Shown one piece after another: positions 30,022-39,649 of a stretch of 64,000 nucleotides of DNA (positions within the stretch are counted from its first letter, which is position 1; each line of letters begins with the position of its first letter). A program made the position numbers and the translations under genes. Location: positions 1-64,000 of the forward strand of contig NZ_JAERJD010000006.1 of assembly GCF_018257795.1 (NCBI RefSeq). Direction: 5' to 3'. The stretch comes from Citrobacter sp. JGM124 (GTDB taxonomy: Bacteria; Pseudomonadota; Gammaproteobacteria; Enterobacterales; Enterobacteriaceae). The notes beneath the pieces were generated by a model that saw only the letters and a list, made by a program, of their open reading frames with translations, had not been told where the DNA came from and ran no database searches.

Positions 30022-30050
30022 TGGCGCGCTAATGTATGATGGCGCGCTAA
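30022..30050 (+). repeat. Direct repeat TGGCGCGCTAA upstream of ybfE
   Basis: The 11-base unit occurs exactly at 30022-30032 and 30040-30050, an 18-base period, 55 to 83 bases upstream of the ybfE ATG. Each unit contains the palindrome GGCGCGC core. It may be an operator or a chance duplication. Confidence 0.6.
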
Positions 30051-30104
30051 AATGCACCATGGCACCCTGCTCGTGCATCAGACTTTCCTGTCAGTACCCT
30101 AATC

Positions 30105-30383
30105 ATGGCAAAAGAACAAACGGACCGTACTACATTAGATCTGTTCGCAGACGAGCGTCGCCCTGGAAGACCTAAAACGAATCCACTTTCACGCGACGAA
30201 CAGTTACGTATTAACAAACGTAATCAGCTAAAGCGCGATAAAGTACGTGGATTCAAACGCGTCGAGCTAAAATTAAGTGGCGAGGCAGTTGATGCTCTGA
30301 ATCAACTGACTGAATTGCGTGCGCTAAGTCGTAGTGAATTGATTGAAGAAATACTGCTGATGCAGCTTAAGAAGCTGGATTAG
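30105..30383 (+). CDS. ybfE: YbfE, small RHH-like DNA-binding regulator candidate
   Basis: YbfE is LexA-regulated in E. coli and of unknown function. This 92-residue version (97 in E. coli) has a basic Arg/Lys-rich N-terminal half (GRPKTNPLSRDEQLRINKRNQ) and a C-terminal segment, KRVELKLSGEAVDALNQL then SRSELIEEILLMQL, with the strand-helix-helix look of ribbon-helix-helix repressors. No LexA box was found upstream. The fldA gene follows on the same strand. Confidence 0.9.
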   Translation: MAKEQTDRTTLDLFADERRPGRPKTNPLSRDEQLRINKRNQLKRDKVRGFKRVELKLSGEAVDALNQLTELRALSRSELIEEILLMQLKKLD

Positions 30384-30450
30384 TCGCTTAACAGAAACGC
30401 GTTTTCGTCGTGCATGATGTTGCAGACTGTGCACACCGATTCAATACTCG

Positions 30451-30479
30451 TTTAAGCCACTGGGCTATTCTGCTATGAT
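30451..30479 (+). promoter_or_regulatory. Candidate fldA promoter
   Basis: TTTAAG, 17 bases, TATGAT, about 60 bases before the fldA ATG. The -10 is good and the -35 weak. Confidence 0.45.
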
Positions 30480-30540
30480 TGCCCCAAGTATAGGCATGAA
30501 CAGCCGACATTAAATTAAGTTTCAAGAGGTTATCTTACTC

Positions 30541-31071
30541 ATGGCAATCGTAGGCATTTTTTTCGGCAGTGATACGGGTAATACCGAAAACATCGCTAAA
30601 ATGATTCAAAAGCAACTTGGTAAAGATGTTGCAGAAGTGCATGACATCGCTAAATGCAGCAAAGAAGATCTTGAAGGTTTTGACATCCTGCTGTTAGGTA
30701 TCCCTACCTGGTATTATGGTGAGGCCCAGTGTGACTGGGATGATTTCTTCCCTACACTTGAAGAGATCGACTTCAACGGTAAGTTAGTGGCACTGTTTGG
30801 CTGTGGCGATCAGGAAGATTATGCAGAATATTTCTGCGATGCACTTGGCACCATTCGTGACATCATTGAGCCTAACGGTGCCGTCATTGTGGGTCACTGG
30901 CCAACGGCGGGTTACCACTTTGAAGCGTCAAAAGGTCTTGCTGACGATGATCACTTTCTCGGCCTTGCTATTGATGAAGATCGTCAACCAGAGTTAACCG
31001 CAGAGCGTGTTGCGAAATGGACCCAACAGGTTGCTGATGAATTGAATCTCGACAGCATCATCAATGCCTGA
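30541..31071 (+). CDS. fldA: FldA, flavodoxin 1
   Basis: FldA is an FMN electron carrier that reduces radical-SAM enzymes, MetH and pyruvate formate-lyase activase; it is essential in E. coli. The FMN phosphate loop is GSDTGNTE (residues 9-16), with the isoalloxazine-flanking regions [15 protein letters not shown] and [12 protein letters not shown]. Length is 176, identical to E. coli. It is followed by its own hairpin and then fur. Confidence 0.98.
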   Translation: MAIVGIFFGSDTGNTENIAKMIQKQLGKDVAEVHDIAKCSKEDLEGFDILLLGIPTWYYGEAQCDWDDFFPTLEEIDFNGKLVALFGCGDQEDYAEYFCDALGTIRDIIEPNGAVIVGHWPTAGYHFEASKGLADDDHFLGLAIDEDRQPELTAERVAKWTQQVADELNLDSIINA

Positions 31072-31078
31072 CGCAAAG

Positions 31079-31106
31079 GGCGCAAAATAAATTTTGCGCC
31101 ATTTTG
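31079..31106 (+). terminator. Hairpin after fldA
   Basis: GGCGCAAAAT and ATTTTGCGCC (10 bp, perfect) are separated by two bases, with ATTTTG after. It starts 8 bases after the fldA stop. Partial read-through into fur, known in E. coli, would be compatible with the short T-tract. Confidence 0.6.
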
Positions 31107-31140
31107 ATAGCTTTTAGCGATGAAAATAATTGCTACATGT

Positions 31141-31170
31141 TTGTAACTTTCTTGTTTATCCTTGTACAAT
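31141..31170 (+). promoter_or_regulatory. Distal fur promoter candidate
   Basis: TTGTAA, 18 bases, TACAAT. A transcript from here would include the uof-like frame at 31281. Confidence 0.5.
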
Positions 31171-31253
31171 ACCCACTAGCTAATTAACTGAAACTAGCGA
31201 TGAATCACTATAGCGTCATGATTTTTCAGCTATATTTTACCTTACAGTAGCAG

Positions 31254-31282
31254 TTCACATTTTGAACGCACGACTCTATAAT
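31254..31282 (+). promoter_or_regulatory. Proximal fur promoter candidate
   Basis: TTCACA, 17 bases, TATAAT, a near-consensus match. Its start site (about 31289) would lie downstream of the uof-like ATG, so this transcript would carry fur alone. Confidence 0.6.
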
Positions 31283-31352
31283 GATAACCACGACTCTTAA
31301 CGCTCACTGCATTCTGAGCGAATCGTTAAGCAACAGGAAAATTTCCGCATGA
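31281..31352 (+). CDS. Uof-like short upstream frame coupled to fur
   Basis: A 23-codon frame (start MITTTLNAHC, end NRKISA) stops at a TGA that overlaps the fur ATG (ATGA). In E. coli a short upstream frame, uof, is translationally coupled to fur and is the point at which RyhB represses fur. Position and overlap match that arrangement; I could not compare sequence. No strong ribosome site precedes this ATG, and only the distal promoter would transcribe it. Confidence 0.4.
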   Translation: MITTTLNAHCILSESLSNRKISA

Positions 31353-31801
31353 CTGACAACAATACCGCATTAAAAAAGGCCGGCTTGAAAGTCACGCTTC
31401 CACGATTAAAAATCCTCGAAGTGTTACAAGAACCGGATAATCACCATGTCAGTGCGGAAGATTTATATAAACGCCTGATTGATATGGGTGAAGAAATCGG
31501 CCTGGCAACAGTCTACCGCGTGCTCAACCAGTTTGATGACGCGGGCATTGTCACCCGCCATAATTTTGAAGGTGGGAAGTCTGTTTTTGAACTGACTCAA
31601 CAGCATCACCATGATCACTTGATCTGCCTTGATTGCGGAAAAGTCATTGAATTCAGTGATGACTCAATTGAACAGCGTCAGCGTGAAATCGCGTCACGTC
31701 ATGGTATTCGCCTGACTAACCATAGTCTGTATCTCTATGGTCACTGTAAAGAAGGTGATTGTCGTACCAATGAACATGCTCACGACGACATCAATAAATA
31801 A
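31349..31801 (+). CDS. fur: Fur, ferric uptake regulator
   Basis: Fur represses iron-uptake genes when loaded with Fe(II). A winged-helix DNA-binding domain (about 1-83, with TLPRLKILEVLQ and GLATVYRVLNQFDDAGIV) is followed by the dimerisation and metal domain with the His-rich QQHHHDHLICLDCGKVIEF (Cys93, Cys96) and a HAHDD tail. Length is 150 residues against 148. Two promoter candidates and a uof-like frame lie upstream; no Fur box was looked up quantitatively. Confidence 0.98.
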   Translation: MTDNNTALKKAGLKVTLPRLKILEVLQEPDNHHVSAEDLYKRLIDMGEEIGLATVYRVLNQFDDAGIVTRHNFEGGKSVFELTQQHHHDHLICLDCGKVIEFSDDSIEQRQREIASRHGIRLTNHSLYLYGHCKEGDCRTNEHAHDDINK

Positions 31802-31842
31802 GCCCCTGGCATAGCGTCCTGCATCATCCTGCCTGTTAGAGT

Positions 31843-31885
31843 AAAAACCGGTTCCTGCATCTGCAAATTGTTCCGGTTTTTTATT
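31843..31885 (+). terminator. Terminator after fur
   Basis: AAAAACCGG and CCGGTTTTT form the outer stem around a 21-base segment containing a small TGCA/TGCA stem, with six T residues at the end. Confidence 0.7.
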
Positions 31886-31925
31886 TTGCCCTTTGCGCTT
31901 ATTTCACCTTTTCCTTACTGACAGA

Positions 31926-31963
31926 ATAAAAAAAGCTGCAACAGAGTTGATCCGTTACAGCTT
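31926..31963 (-). terminator. Terminator after glnS
   Basis: On the minus strand AAGCTGTAAC pairs with GTTGCAGCTT (one G-T pair) and is followed by TTTTTATT, 22 bases after the glnS stop. Confidence 0.8.
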
Positions 31964-31985
31964 TCTTCAACGCTATGAACGCTAT

Positions 31986-33653
31986 TTACTGGCCGGTTTT
32001 TGCCCAGGTATCACGCAGACCAACGGTACGGTTAAATACCGGTTTATCTGCACTGCCATAATGAGTATCAAGGCAGAAGTAACCCTCACGCTCAAACTGA
32101 TAAGGCTTACCTTGTTCCGCATTCTGCAGACCAGGTTCAGCAAAACCTTGTTTAATCACCAGTGATTCAGGATTAATGGTAGAGAGGAAGTCCTCCGCAG
32201 CCCCGGGGTTAGCAACGCTGAATAGACGATCGTATAAACGAATCTCAATCGGCAGCGCATGCGCGGCACTCACCCAGTGAATAACGCCTTTTACTTTACG
32301 CCCATCTTGCGGATCTTTGCTCAGTGTTTCTGGATCATATGAGCAATAAATCTCGGTAATATTACCCTGTTCATCTTTCTCTACACGTTCAGCTTTAATC
32401 ACATAAGCATTACGCAGGCGGACTTCTTTGCCCAGTACCAGACGCTTGTACTGTTTATTCGCCTCTTCCCGGAAATCCGCCCTGTCGATATAAATATCCC
32501 GACTGAATGGCACCTCACGGGTCCCCATTTCTGGTTTGTTCGGATGATTTGGCATCGTTATCAGTAACGCTTCCCCTTGGGGATAGTTCTCGATAATCAC
32601 TTTTACCGGATCCAGAACCGCCATGGCACGGGGTGCACTTTCGTTCAGATCATCACGAATACAGGACTCCAGGGAGGCCATTTCGACAGTATTATCCTGC
32701 TTGGTGATACCGATACGTTTGCAGAACTCACGAATAGAAGCCGCTGTGTAACCGCGGCGACGCAGACCAGAAATGGTTGGCATCCGCGGGTCATCCCAGC
32801 CCTCAACGATCTTTTCCGTCACCAGGAGGTTCAGCTTACGCTTGGACATGATGGCATATTCAAGGTTAAGGCGAGAAAACTCGTACTGGCGAGGATGGGC
32901 CTGGATAGTAATGTTATCCAGTACCCAGTCATAAAGACGGCGGTTATCCTGGAATTCCAGCGTACAGAGGGAGTGTGTAATGCCTTCGAGCGCATCGGAA
33001 ATACAATGCGTAAAGTCATACATTGGGTAGATACACCACTTGTTGCCCGTCTGATGATGCTCTGCAAACTTCACACGATAGAGAACCGGATCACGCAGCA
33101 CGATAAAAGGCGAGGCCATATCGATTTTTGCACGTAAGCAGGCACTACCTTCGGCAAACTCACCCTTCCGCATTTTTTCAAACAGCGCCAGGTTCTCTTC
33201 AACAGTACGGTCACGGTAAGGACTATTCTTGCCCGGGCTTGTGAGAGTGCCACGATATTCACGAATTTGTTCTGGCGACAGCTCATCCACATAAGCCAGC
33301 CCTTTATTGATCAGTTCAATAGCGTAGTTAAACAGCATATCGAAATAATCAGAGGAATAGCGAATATCACCTGACCAATGAAAACCCAGCCACTCTACGT
33401 CGCGCTTGATGGACTCAACGTATTCGATATCTTCTTTTACCGGGTTAGTATCATCAAAACGCAGATTGCACTGCCCGTGATAATCCTGAGCAATACCAAA
33501 ATTCAGACAAATAGATTTGGCATGACCAATGTGCAAATAGCCATTCGGTTCAGGCGGAAAACGAGTACAAATCTGGGTATGCTTACCGTTCGCCAAATCT
33601 TCATCGATTATCTGACGGATAAAGTTACTTGGGCGGGCTTCTGCCTCACTCAT
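31986..33653 (-). CDS. glnS: GlnS, glutaminyl-tRNA synthetase
   Basis: GlnS charges tRNA-Gln. The class I signature is [15 protein letters not shown] and the KMSKS equivalent is IMSKRKLN; the C-terminal anticodon-binding beta-barrels fill about 340-555. The start at 33653 ([16 protein letters not shown]) has GAGGAA upstream and gives 555 residues against 554. Convergent with fur: the chiPQ genes that lie between glnS and fur in E. coli are absent. Two tRNA-Gln genes lie at 42.8-43.0 kb. Confidence 0.98.
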   Translation of the reverse strand: MSEAEARPSNFIRQIIDEDLANGKHTQICTRFPPEPNGYLHIGHAKSICLNFGIAQDYHGQCNLRFDDTNPVKEDIEYVESIKRDVEWLGFHWSGDIRYSSDYFDMLFNYAIELINKGLAYVDELSPEQIREYRGTLTSPGKNSPYRDRTVEENLALFEKMRKGEFAEGSACLRAKIDMASPFIVLRDPVLYRVKFAEHHQTGNKWCIYPMYDFTHCISDALEGITHSLCTLEFQDNRRLYDWVLDNITIQAHPRQYEFSRLNLEYAIMSKRKLNLLVTEKIVEGWDDPRMPTISGLRRRGYTAASIREFCKRIGITKQDNTVEMASLESCIRDDLNESAPRAMAVLDPVKVIIENYPQGEALLITMPNHPNKPEMGTREVPFSRDIYIDRADFREEANKQYKRLVLGKEVRLRNAYVIKAERVEKDEQGNITEIYCSYDPETLSKDPQDGRKVKGVIHWVSAAHALPIEIRLYDRLFSVANPGAAEDFLSTINPESLVIKQGFAEPGLQNAEQGKPYQFEREGYFCLDTHYGSADKPVFNRTVGLRDTWAKTGQ

Positions 33654-33699
33654 TGCGGGTTCCTCAAAGCATAGTCTTCTCTTATTAACTGCATATGAT

Positions 33700-33720
33700 C
33701 TTATAACCCGCAACGGGAAA
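33700..33720 (-). promoter_or_regulatory. Candidate -10 region of glnS with adjacent palindrome
   Basis: On the minus strand CCCGTTGCGGG (4-bp arms) directly precedes TATAAG, 47 bases before the glnS ATG. The TTATAAGATCATA stretch resembles the E. coli glnS promoter as recalled. No good -35 box was found. Confidence 0.35.
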
Positions 33721-33934
33721 CAACCTTTAATGCCTTAAATAATTTAATTTGCGTATCAGAGGGCGGATGAAAAACGAATAGCATTGCTGAAAAGCCGGGA
33801 TAGTGGCCAGCAAACACATTCTGCTATCAAAAAAACGTGCAAAATGTCAGCCGAAAGGACGATGAGAAACCTTGAGCTGCCTTTGGTTTAACAGGCATCA
33901 GTTAACAAAAAAAATTTATTACAATTTCTACGTT

Positions 33935-33976
33935 AATGATAAAGAGGGAAAAAACGCATTTTTCCCCTCTTTTTTC
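33935..33976 (-). terminator. Terminator after nagE
   Basis: On the minus strand AAGAGGGGAAAAA pairs with TTTTTTCCCTCTT around a TGCG loop, 40 bases after the nagE stop. Most of the 33654-34016 gap is this hairpin plus the glnS leader; no other element was seen. Confidence 0.75.
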
Positions 33977-34016
33977 ACTGCCTGACGACGGGCAAGAAGC
34001 ACGCCATCAGAGGAAG

Positions 34017-36050
34017 CTACTTACTTTTGATCTCATACAGTGGGCTTTGGCCTGCAACAACCTCACTGCCGGCTTTCATTACCAGGCCGCCGAAATCATC
34101 AATATTGCTACACACGACTGGGCTTATCATGGAACGAGCATGAGTATTCAGGAAGTCGAGATCCATTTCCAGAATCGGTTGCCCTGCAGTGACCTCCGCC
34201 CCTTCTTCAGCCAACCGCGTGAAGCCTTTGCCGTTGAGTTCGACGGTATCAAGTCCCATATGTACAATAATTTCAGCACCTTGTGATGTTTCCAGGCAAA
34301 ACGCATGGTTAGTATTGAAAATTTTCACAAGGGTTCCTGCGGCCGGCGAAACCACAACCTTACCCGTTGGTTTAATCGCAACCCCATCACCCACCGCTTT
34401 ACTGGCAAAGGCTTCATCAGGTACCTGATCCAGGGCAACCACATTACCCGTCACAGGAGAAACCAGGGTCACCACGGTAACGGTGCCAACGTTAGGCTCT
34501 GCCTGAACATTTGCTGCTACCGGAGCAGCCTGTTGGCTGTCTGCCAGATCAGCCTCTTTCACATGGCCCACGGTTTTCATTGCATTAGCAATTTTCTCAG
34601 CCGCGAAGCCGACAATGATTTGCACGCTGGTTTTATTCAGACGAATAACCCCCGTGGCACCCAGCCGTTTTACTCGTGCTTCATTAACGTGCGAAGAATC
34701 TTTCACGGTTAAACGCAGACGTGTAATACAGGCATCAATATTCGTCAGGTTATCCGAACCGCCCACCGCGGCGATATATTCGCGAGCCAGGCCCGTAGCA
34801 TTGTCTTTATTCAACTCAGCATGGCTTAAATTCACATCCTGACCGTCTTCTTCGTTACCCGCCACAGCCAATTCACGGCCTGGTGTAAACAGATTGAATT
34901 TTTTGATCACGAAACGGAATATCACGTAGTAAAGCACAAAGAACGCAATACCTTGAGGAACCAGCATCCACCAATGGGTTGCCAGTGGGTTACGGGAAGA
35001 AAGCACCATATCCACCAGCCCTGCGGAGAAACCGAAACCGGCAATCCAGTGCATTGTCGCCGCAATAAAGACGGAAACCCCAGTCAGGAAGGCATGGATA
35101 ACATACAAAACAGGCGCAACGAACATAAAGGAAAATTCAAGCGGCTCAGTAATCCCGGTAAAGAAGGCCGCAAATGCTGCTGCCAGCATGATGCCGCCCA
35201 CTTTTGCTTTATTCTCCGGGCGTGCGCAGTGGTAAATCGCCAATGCAGCCCCTGGCAGGCCGAACATCATAATAGGGAAAAAGCCTGCCTGATAACGTCC
35301 GGTGATCCCCGGAATGGCTTTGCCCGCTTCAATGGATTGTGCCCCGCCCAGGAAATTCGGTATGTCATTAATCCCGGCCACATCAAACCAGAATACGGAG
35401 TTCAGAGCATGGTGCAAACCAACCGGAATTAACAGACGGTTAAAGAAGGCATAAATACCCGCCCCCACAGAGCCCATTTTCTGGATATGCTCACCAAAGT
35501 TAACCAGACCATCAAAAATAATGGGCCAAACATACATCATGATGAAAGCCACCAGGATCATCACAAACGAAGTGAGGATAGGAACCAGACGACGACCACT
35601 GAAGAAAGAGAGAGCTTTAGGCAGTTCCACACCACTAAAACGGTTATAAAGCTCCGCAGAAATAATCCCTACCAGGATCCCTACAAATTGGTTATTAATT
35701 TTACCAAAAGCCGCCGGAACCTGATCCGCCGGAATTTTTTGAATCATTTCCACCGTGGCAGGTGAACAGAGTGTGGTCAGTACAAGGAACCCCACAAACC
35801 CCGTCAGAGCTGCTGCACCGTCTTTATCTTTTGACATACCGTATGCGACACCAATCGCAAACAGTACCGACATATTATCAATAATTGCCGAACCGGACTT
35901 AATGAAGAAAGCCGCGAGAGCGTTGCCTCCCCCCCATGCAACAGGATCGATCCAGTAACCAACCCCCATTAGTATTGCTGCCGCCGGCAGTGTTGCCACT
36001 GGCACCATCAGTGCACGGCCTACGCGTTGTAAATAACCTAGTATACTCAC
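34017..36050 (-). CDS. nagE: NagE, PTS N-acetylglucosamine transporter EIICBA
   Basis: NagE imports and phosphorylates GlcNAc to GlcNAc-6-P. The order is IIC membrane domain (about 1-385), IIB domain with phosphocysteine Cys441 (NIDACITRLRL), then a linker and IIA domain with histidines His582 and His597 (EIIVHMGLD). Length is 677 against 648 in E. coli, the excess lying mainly in the inter-domain linkers. It ends with TAG. It diverges from nagBACD with a shared NagC-type operator between them. Confidence 0.97.
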   Translation of the reverse strand: MSILGYLQRVGRALMVPVATLPAAAILMGVGYWIDPVAWGGGNALAAFFIKSGSAIIDNMSVLFAIGVAYGMSKDKDGAAALTGFVGFLVLTTLCSPATVEMIQKIPADQVPAAFGKINNQFVGILVGIISAELYNRFSGVELPKALSFFSGRRLVPILTSFVMILVAFIMMYVWPIIFDGLVNFGEHIQKMGSVGAGIYAFFNRLLIPVGLHHALNSVFWFDVAGINDIPNFLGGAQSIEAGKAIPGITGRYQAGFFPIMMFGLPGAALAIYHCARPENKAKVGGIMLAAAFAAFFTGITEPLEFSFMFVAPVLYVIHAFLTGVSVFIAATMHWIAGFGFSAGLVDMVLSSRNPLATHWWMLVPQGIAFFVLYYVIFRFVIKKFNLFTPGRELAVAGNEEDGQDVNLSHAELNKDNATGLAREYIAAVGGSDNLTNIDACITRLRLTVKDSSHVNEARVKRLGATGVIRLNKTSVQIIVGFAAEKIANAMKTVGHVKEADLADSQQAAPVAANVQAEPNVGTVTVVTLVSPVTGNVVALDQVPDEAFASKAVGDGVAIKPTGKVVVSPAAGTLVKIFNTNHAFCLETSQGAEIIVHMGLDTVELNGKGFTRLAEEGAEVTAGQPILEMDLDFLNTHARSMISPVVCSNIDDFGGLVMKAGSEVVAGQSPLYEIKSK

Positions 36051-36163
36051 TGTTTATTCCCCCTATGAGGCCCCGTATACGGTTTGCTCAAAGCACTCTT
36101 TTTATTGTTAGGCAATGTTTACTGCATGCCGACGTTTAACATCACGTGTTGCAGTGTGAGAAA

Positions 36164-36188
36164 AATTAATTTGTATCGCAAATTAATT
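36164..36188. promoter_or_regulatory. NagC-type operator between nagE and nagB
   Basis: AATTAATTTG and its exact complement CAAATTAATT flank TATCG, a perfect 10-bp palindrome with the TTTG-N5-CAAA core expected for NagC/Mlc operators. It lies 114 bases from the nagE start. NagC, encoded downstream, represses both arms until GlcNAc-6-P binds (known in E. coli). Confidence 0.75.
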
Positions 36189-36198
36189 CACGATGTTT

Positions 36199-36214
36199 TG
36201 TGATAAATATCACC
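36199..36214. promoter_or_regulatory. CRP site between nagE and nagB
   Basis: TGTGA, six bases, TCACC differs from the CRP consensus at one position. It is next to the NagC operator, and CRP activation of the divergent nag promoters is established in E. coli. The rest of the 36051-36385 gap is AT-rich promoter sequence. Confidence 0.7.
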
Positions 36215-36385
36215 AAGTATCGCTTTTACCCCCCCTACAATCTGGCTATTAAATAAAACTTATTTTATGATTAAAAAAATCAGCATGACTCGATTTATAC
36301 GCCAGTCATTATGATACGGACTATCTTGAAAACAGATACCCCTGTAGCAATGATTTCTGTTCATATCTAACTTTTGAGGTAAATG

Positions 36386-37186
36386 ATGAGACTGATCCCT
36401 TTAGCAACACCATCTCAAGTCGGCAAATGGGCTGCCCGCCATATCGTCAATCGTATTAATGCCTTCAACCCTACCGCTGACCGCCCTTTCGTTTTAGGAT
36501 TACCGACCGGGGGAACACCCTTAGAGGCATATAAGGCACTCATTGAGATGCATAAATCAGGCCAGGTCAGTTTCAAACATGTGGTCACGTTCAATATGGA
36601 CGAGTATGTCGGCCTGCCCAAAGACCACCCAGAAAGTTACTACACTTTTATGCATCGGAACTTTTTCGATCATGTAGACATTCCTGCAGAAAACATTAAC
36701 TTACTTAATGGCTGTGTGGATGATTTCGATGCTGAATGTCGTCGCTATGAAGAAAAAATTCGCAGTTACGGGAAAATTAATCTGTTTATGGGGGGCGTAG
36801 GTAACGATGGTCACATCGCTTTTAATGAACCCGCCTCTTCTTTAGCTTCACGTACTCGCATTAAAACGCTGACACATGAAACTCGTGTGGCAAATTCACG
36901 CTTTTTTGACGGTGATGTAAATCAGGTACCTAAATATGCCCTGACCGTTGGTGTTGGCACACTGCTGGATGCAGAAGAAGTCATGATCCTGGTGCTCGGC
37001 AGTGTGAAAGCCCTGGCGTTGCAAGCCGCAGTTGAAGGAAACGTGAACCATATGTGGACCATCAGTTGTCTGCAGTTGCACCCGAAAGCGATCATCGTCT
37101 GCGACGAGCCATCCACCATGGAACTGAAAGTAAAAACATTGAAGTACTTCAATGAACTGGAAGCAGAAAATATTCAATCGCTGTAG
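36386..37186 (+). CDS. nagB: NagB, glucosamine-6-phosphate deaminase
   Basis: NagB converts GlcN-6-P to fructose-6-P and ammonia, feeding glycolysis. The catalytic residues Asp72 (FNMDEYVGL), Asp141, His143 and Glu148 ([12 protein letters not shown]) are at the E. coli positions. The second of two adjacent ATGs is chosen because GAGG is 6 bases upstream of it and it gives 266 residues, the E. coli length. It is first in nagBACD. Confidence 0.98.
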   Translation: MRLIPLATPSQVGKWAARHIVNRINAFNPTADRPFVLGLPTGGTPLEAYKALIEMHKSGQVSFKHVVTFNMDEYVGLPKDHPESYYTFMHRNFFDHVDIPAENINLLNGCVDDFDAECRRYEEKIRSYGKINLFMGGVGNDGHIAFNEPASSLASRTRIKTLTHETRVANSRFFDGDVNQVPKYALTVGVGTLLDAEEVMILVLGSVKALALQAAVEGNVNHMWTISCLQLHPKAIIVCDEPSTMELKVKTLKYFNELEAENIQSL

Positions 37187-37209
37187 ACATCTTTTTACCG
37201 GGGTAACTT

Positions 37210-38358
37210 ATGTACGCTTTAACCCACGGCCGTATTTATACCGGCCATGATATTTTGGATGGTCAGGCTGTTGTCATTGCTGACGGCCAAATTCAGCAGA
37301 TCACTCCTGTTGACGCCTTACCCGCTGGTATTGAAACCCGTCATGTGGGAGGGGCAATCATTGCCCCTGGTTTTATTGATGTGCAATTAAACGGCTGTGG
37401 GGGCGTTCAGTTTAATGACAGTCCTGATGCCGTTTCCCTCGCAACACTGGAAACCATGCAGCGTGCTAACGAACGTTCTGGCTGCACCAGTTTTCTGCCG
37501 ACCCTGATTACCTGTAGCGATGAACTGATGATGCAGGGCGTGCAAGTGATGCGGGAGTATCTGAGTAAGCATCAGAACCAGGCACTCGGCCTGCACCTTG
37601 AAGGCCCATGGATCAGTCTGGCAAAAAAAGGAACGCATAATCCGGCGTATATTCGTCAGCCTGAGCCACACTTGGTCGACTTTTTGTGCCAGAATGCAGA
37701 TGTGATCACGAAAGTGACCCTGGCACCGGAAGAGGTGGAGCCTGACGTTATTCGCCGTCTGGTCGCTGCGGGAATTATCGTTTCTGCCGGCCACTCAAAT
37801 TCCACGGCAAAACAGGCAAAAATTGGATTCCGTTCGGGTATCACCTTTGCCACCCATCTGTTCAATGCCATGCCTTATCTGACCGGGCGTGAGCCAGGCT
37901 TGACTGGTGCTATCTTTGATTCTGAAGAGATATACTGCGGTGTTATCGCCGATGGCTTACATGTTGATTACGCCAATATTCGCACAGCAAAACGTATCAA
38001 AGGCAATAAACTCTGCCTGGTAACCGATGCCACGGCGCCTGCTGGTGCACATATAGACCAGTTCATTTTTGCTGGTAAAACAATATACTATCGTAATGGC
38101 CTGTGTGTAGATGAGAATGGCACACTCAGTGGCTCGGCTCTGACAATGATTGAAGGGGTCAGTAATTTGGTTGAACATGTGGGCATTGCTCTGGATGAAG
38201 CATTGCGCATGGCAACCCTCTACCCTGCCCGGGCTATCGGCGTGGATAAACAGTTGGGAACCCTGGAAGAGGGTAAGGTCGCTAACCTGACGGTGTTTAC
38301 CCACGATTATAAAATAATCAAGACCATCGTTAATGGTAACGAGGTCATCACTGAGTAA
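37210..38358 (+). CDS. nagA: NagA, N-acetylglucosamine-6-phosphate deacetylase
   Basis: NagA removes the acetyl group from GlcNAc-6-P, giving GlcN-6-P for NagB. Amidohydrolase motifs are GFIDVQLNG, the metal ligands in HLEGPW, SAGHSN and ATHLFNAM, and the catalytic aspartate in [10 protein letters not shown]. Length is 382, identical to E. coli. It begins 23 bases after nagB with GGGG before the ATG. Confidence 0.98.
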   Translation: MYALTHGRIYTGHDILDGQAVVIADGQIQQITPVDALPAGIETRHVGGAIIAPGFIDVQLNGCGGVQFNDSPDAVSLATLETMQRANERSGCTSFLPTLITCSDELMMQGVQVMREYLSKHQNQALGLHLEGPWISLAKKGTHNPAYIRQPEPHLVDFLCQNADVITKVTLAPEEVEPDVIRRLVAAGIIVSAGHSNSTAKQAKIGFRSGITFATHLFNAMPYLTGREPGLTGAIFDSEEIYCGVIADGLHVDYANIRTAKRIKGNKLCLVTDATAPAGAHIDQFIFAGKTIYYRNGLCVDENGTLSGSALTMIEGVSNLVEHVGIALDEALRMATLYPARAIGVDKQLGTLEEGKVANLTVFTHDYKIIKTIVNGNEVITE

Positions 38359-38363
38359 ATCGA

Positions 38364-39584
38364 ATGGTTACTGGCGGACAAGCACCGATTGGCAATATTG
38401 ATCTCGTAAAACAGTTAAATAGTGCAGCAGTCTATCGTCTTATTGATCAGCATGGCCCTATTTCACGTATTCAGATAGCCGAACAGAGCCAGCTTGCCCC
38501 CGCCAGTGTTACCAAGATCACCCGTTATTTAATCGAAAGAGGGCTGATTAAAGAAGTGGATCAACAGGCATCCACGGGAGGCAGACGCGCGATCTCCATT
38601 GTTACCGAAACCCGTAATTTCCAGGCTATCGGGGTACGTTTAGGTCGGTATGATGCCACCCTGACGTTATTTAATCTCAGTGCAAAATCTCTGGCAGAAG
38701 AACACGTTGCGTTGCCTGAGAAGCGCCAGGAAACACTGGAAGACGCGTTATTTAATGCTATTAATCAGTTTATTGATAACAACGCCCGTAAGATTCGTGA
38801 ATTAATCGCTATCTCTGTCATCTTACCCGGCCTGGTTGATTCTGACAGTGGTATCGTGCACTACATGCCGCACATCAAGGTTAATCACTGGTCCCTTTCT
38901 GCCGCGCTGAAGGAGCGTTTCAGTGTCACCTGTTTCGTCGGCCACGATATTCGTAGCCTGGCCCTGGCGGAGCATTATTTTGGGGCAACTCAGGATTGTG
39001 AGGATGCCATCCTGGTGCGTGTCCACCGGGGAACCGGTGCCGGTATTTTAGCCAACGGCAAAATATTCCTCGGCCGTAATGGCAATGTTGGCGAAATAGG
39101 CCATATTCAGGTCGATCCATTAGGAGAACGTTGCCATTGTGGGAATTTTGGTTGCCTTGAAACCATTGCCGCGAATGCCGCCATTGAACAACGTGTCCGC
39201 CACCTACTGGAACAGGGCTATAAGAGCCGTCTGACACTTGATGACTGTGGTATTAATGCCATCTGCAAAGCCGCCAACAAAGGAGATACCCTGGCCTGTG
39301 AAGTACTGGAATATGTCGGGCGTCATCTCGGTAAAGCGTTTGCTATGGCCATTAACTTATTTAACCCACAAAAAGTGGTACTGGCGGGGGAAATAACCGC
39401 CGCGGAAAAGATCATTCTTCCCGCCATTAAACAGTGTATTAATACCCAAGTGCTGAATGCATTTCGCCAGGACATGCCCGTGGTATGCTCTCAGCTTGAT
39501 GATCGTTCAGCAATTGGTGCCTTTGCTTTAGTTAAACGCTCGATGTTAAATGGTATGTTGCTGCTACGTTTGCTGGATAACTAA
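38364..39584 (+). CDS. nagC: NagC, N-acetylglucosamine repressor (ROK family)
   Basis: NagC represses the nag genes and responds to GlcNAc-6-P. An N-terminal helix-turn-helix (ISRIQIAEQSQLAPASVTKI, about 31-50) precedes the ROK sugar-kinase-like domain with the zinc motif CHCGNFGCLE. Length is 406, identical to E. coli. It starts 5 bases after nagA. Its likely operator is the palindrome at 36164-36188. Confidence 0.98.
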   Translation: MVTGGQAPIGNIDLVKQLNSAAVYRLIDQHGPISRIQIAEQSQLAPASVTKITRYLIERGLIKEVDQQASTGGRRAISIVTETRNFQAIGVRLGRYDATLTLFNLSAKSLAEEHVALPEKRQETLEDALFNAINQFIDNNARKIRELIAISVILPGLVDSDSGIVHYMPHIKVNHWSLSAALKERFSVTCFVGHDIRSLALAEHYFGATQDCEDAILVRVHRGTGAGILANGKIFLGRNGNVGEIGHIQVDPLGERCHCGNFGCLETIAANAAIEQRVRHLLEQGYKSRLTLDDCGINAICKAANKGDTLACEVLEYVGRHLGKAFAMAINLFNPQKVVLAGEITAAEKIILPAIKQCINTQVLNAFRQDMPVVCSQLDDRSAIGAFALVKRSMLNGMLLLRLLDN

Positions 39585-39649
39585 TATCCCAATCACGCCA
39601 GACATTTTGCGCTATAGTTACCGACTTCTTTGCCGTGAGCCATGATCTG

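Noticed and set aside
29972-30104. LexA box upstream of ybfE
   Set aside because: I looked for CTG-N10-CAG sites as expected from E. coli but found none convincing.
36253-36268. AT-rich palindrome ATAAAA-CTTA-TTTTAT as a second NagC operator
   Set aside because: It is short, AT-only and lacks the TTTG/CAAA core, so chance cannot be excluded; noted only as a candidate in the nag finding.
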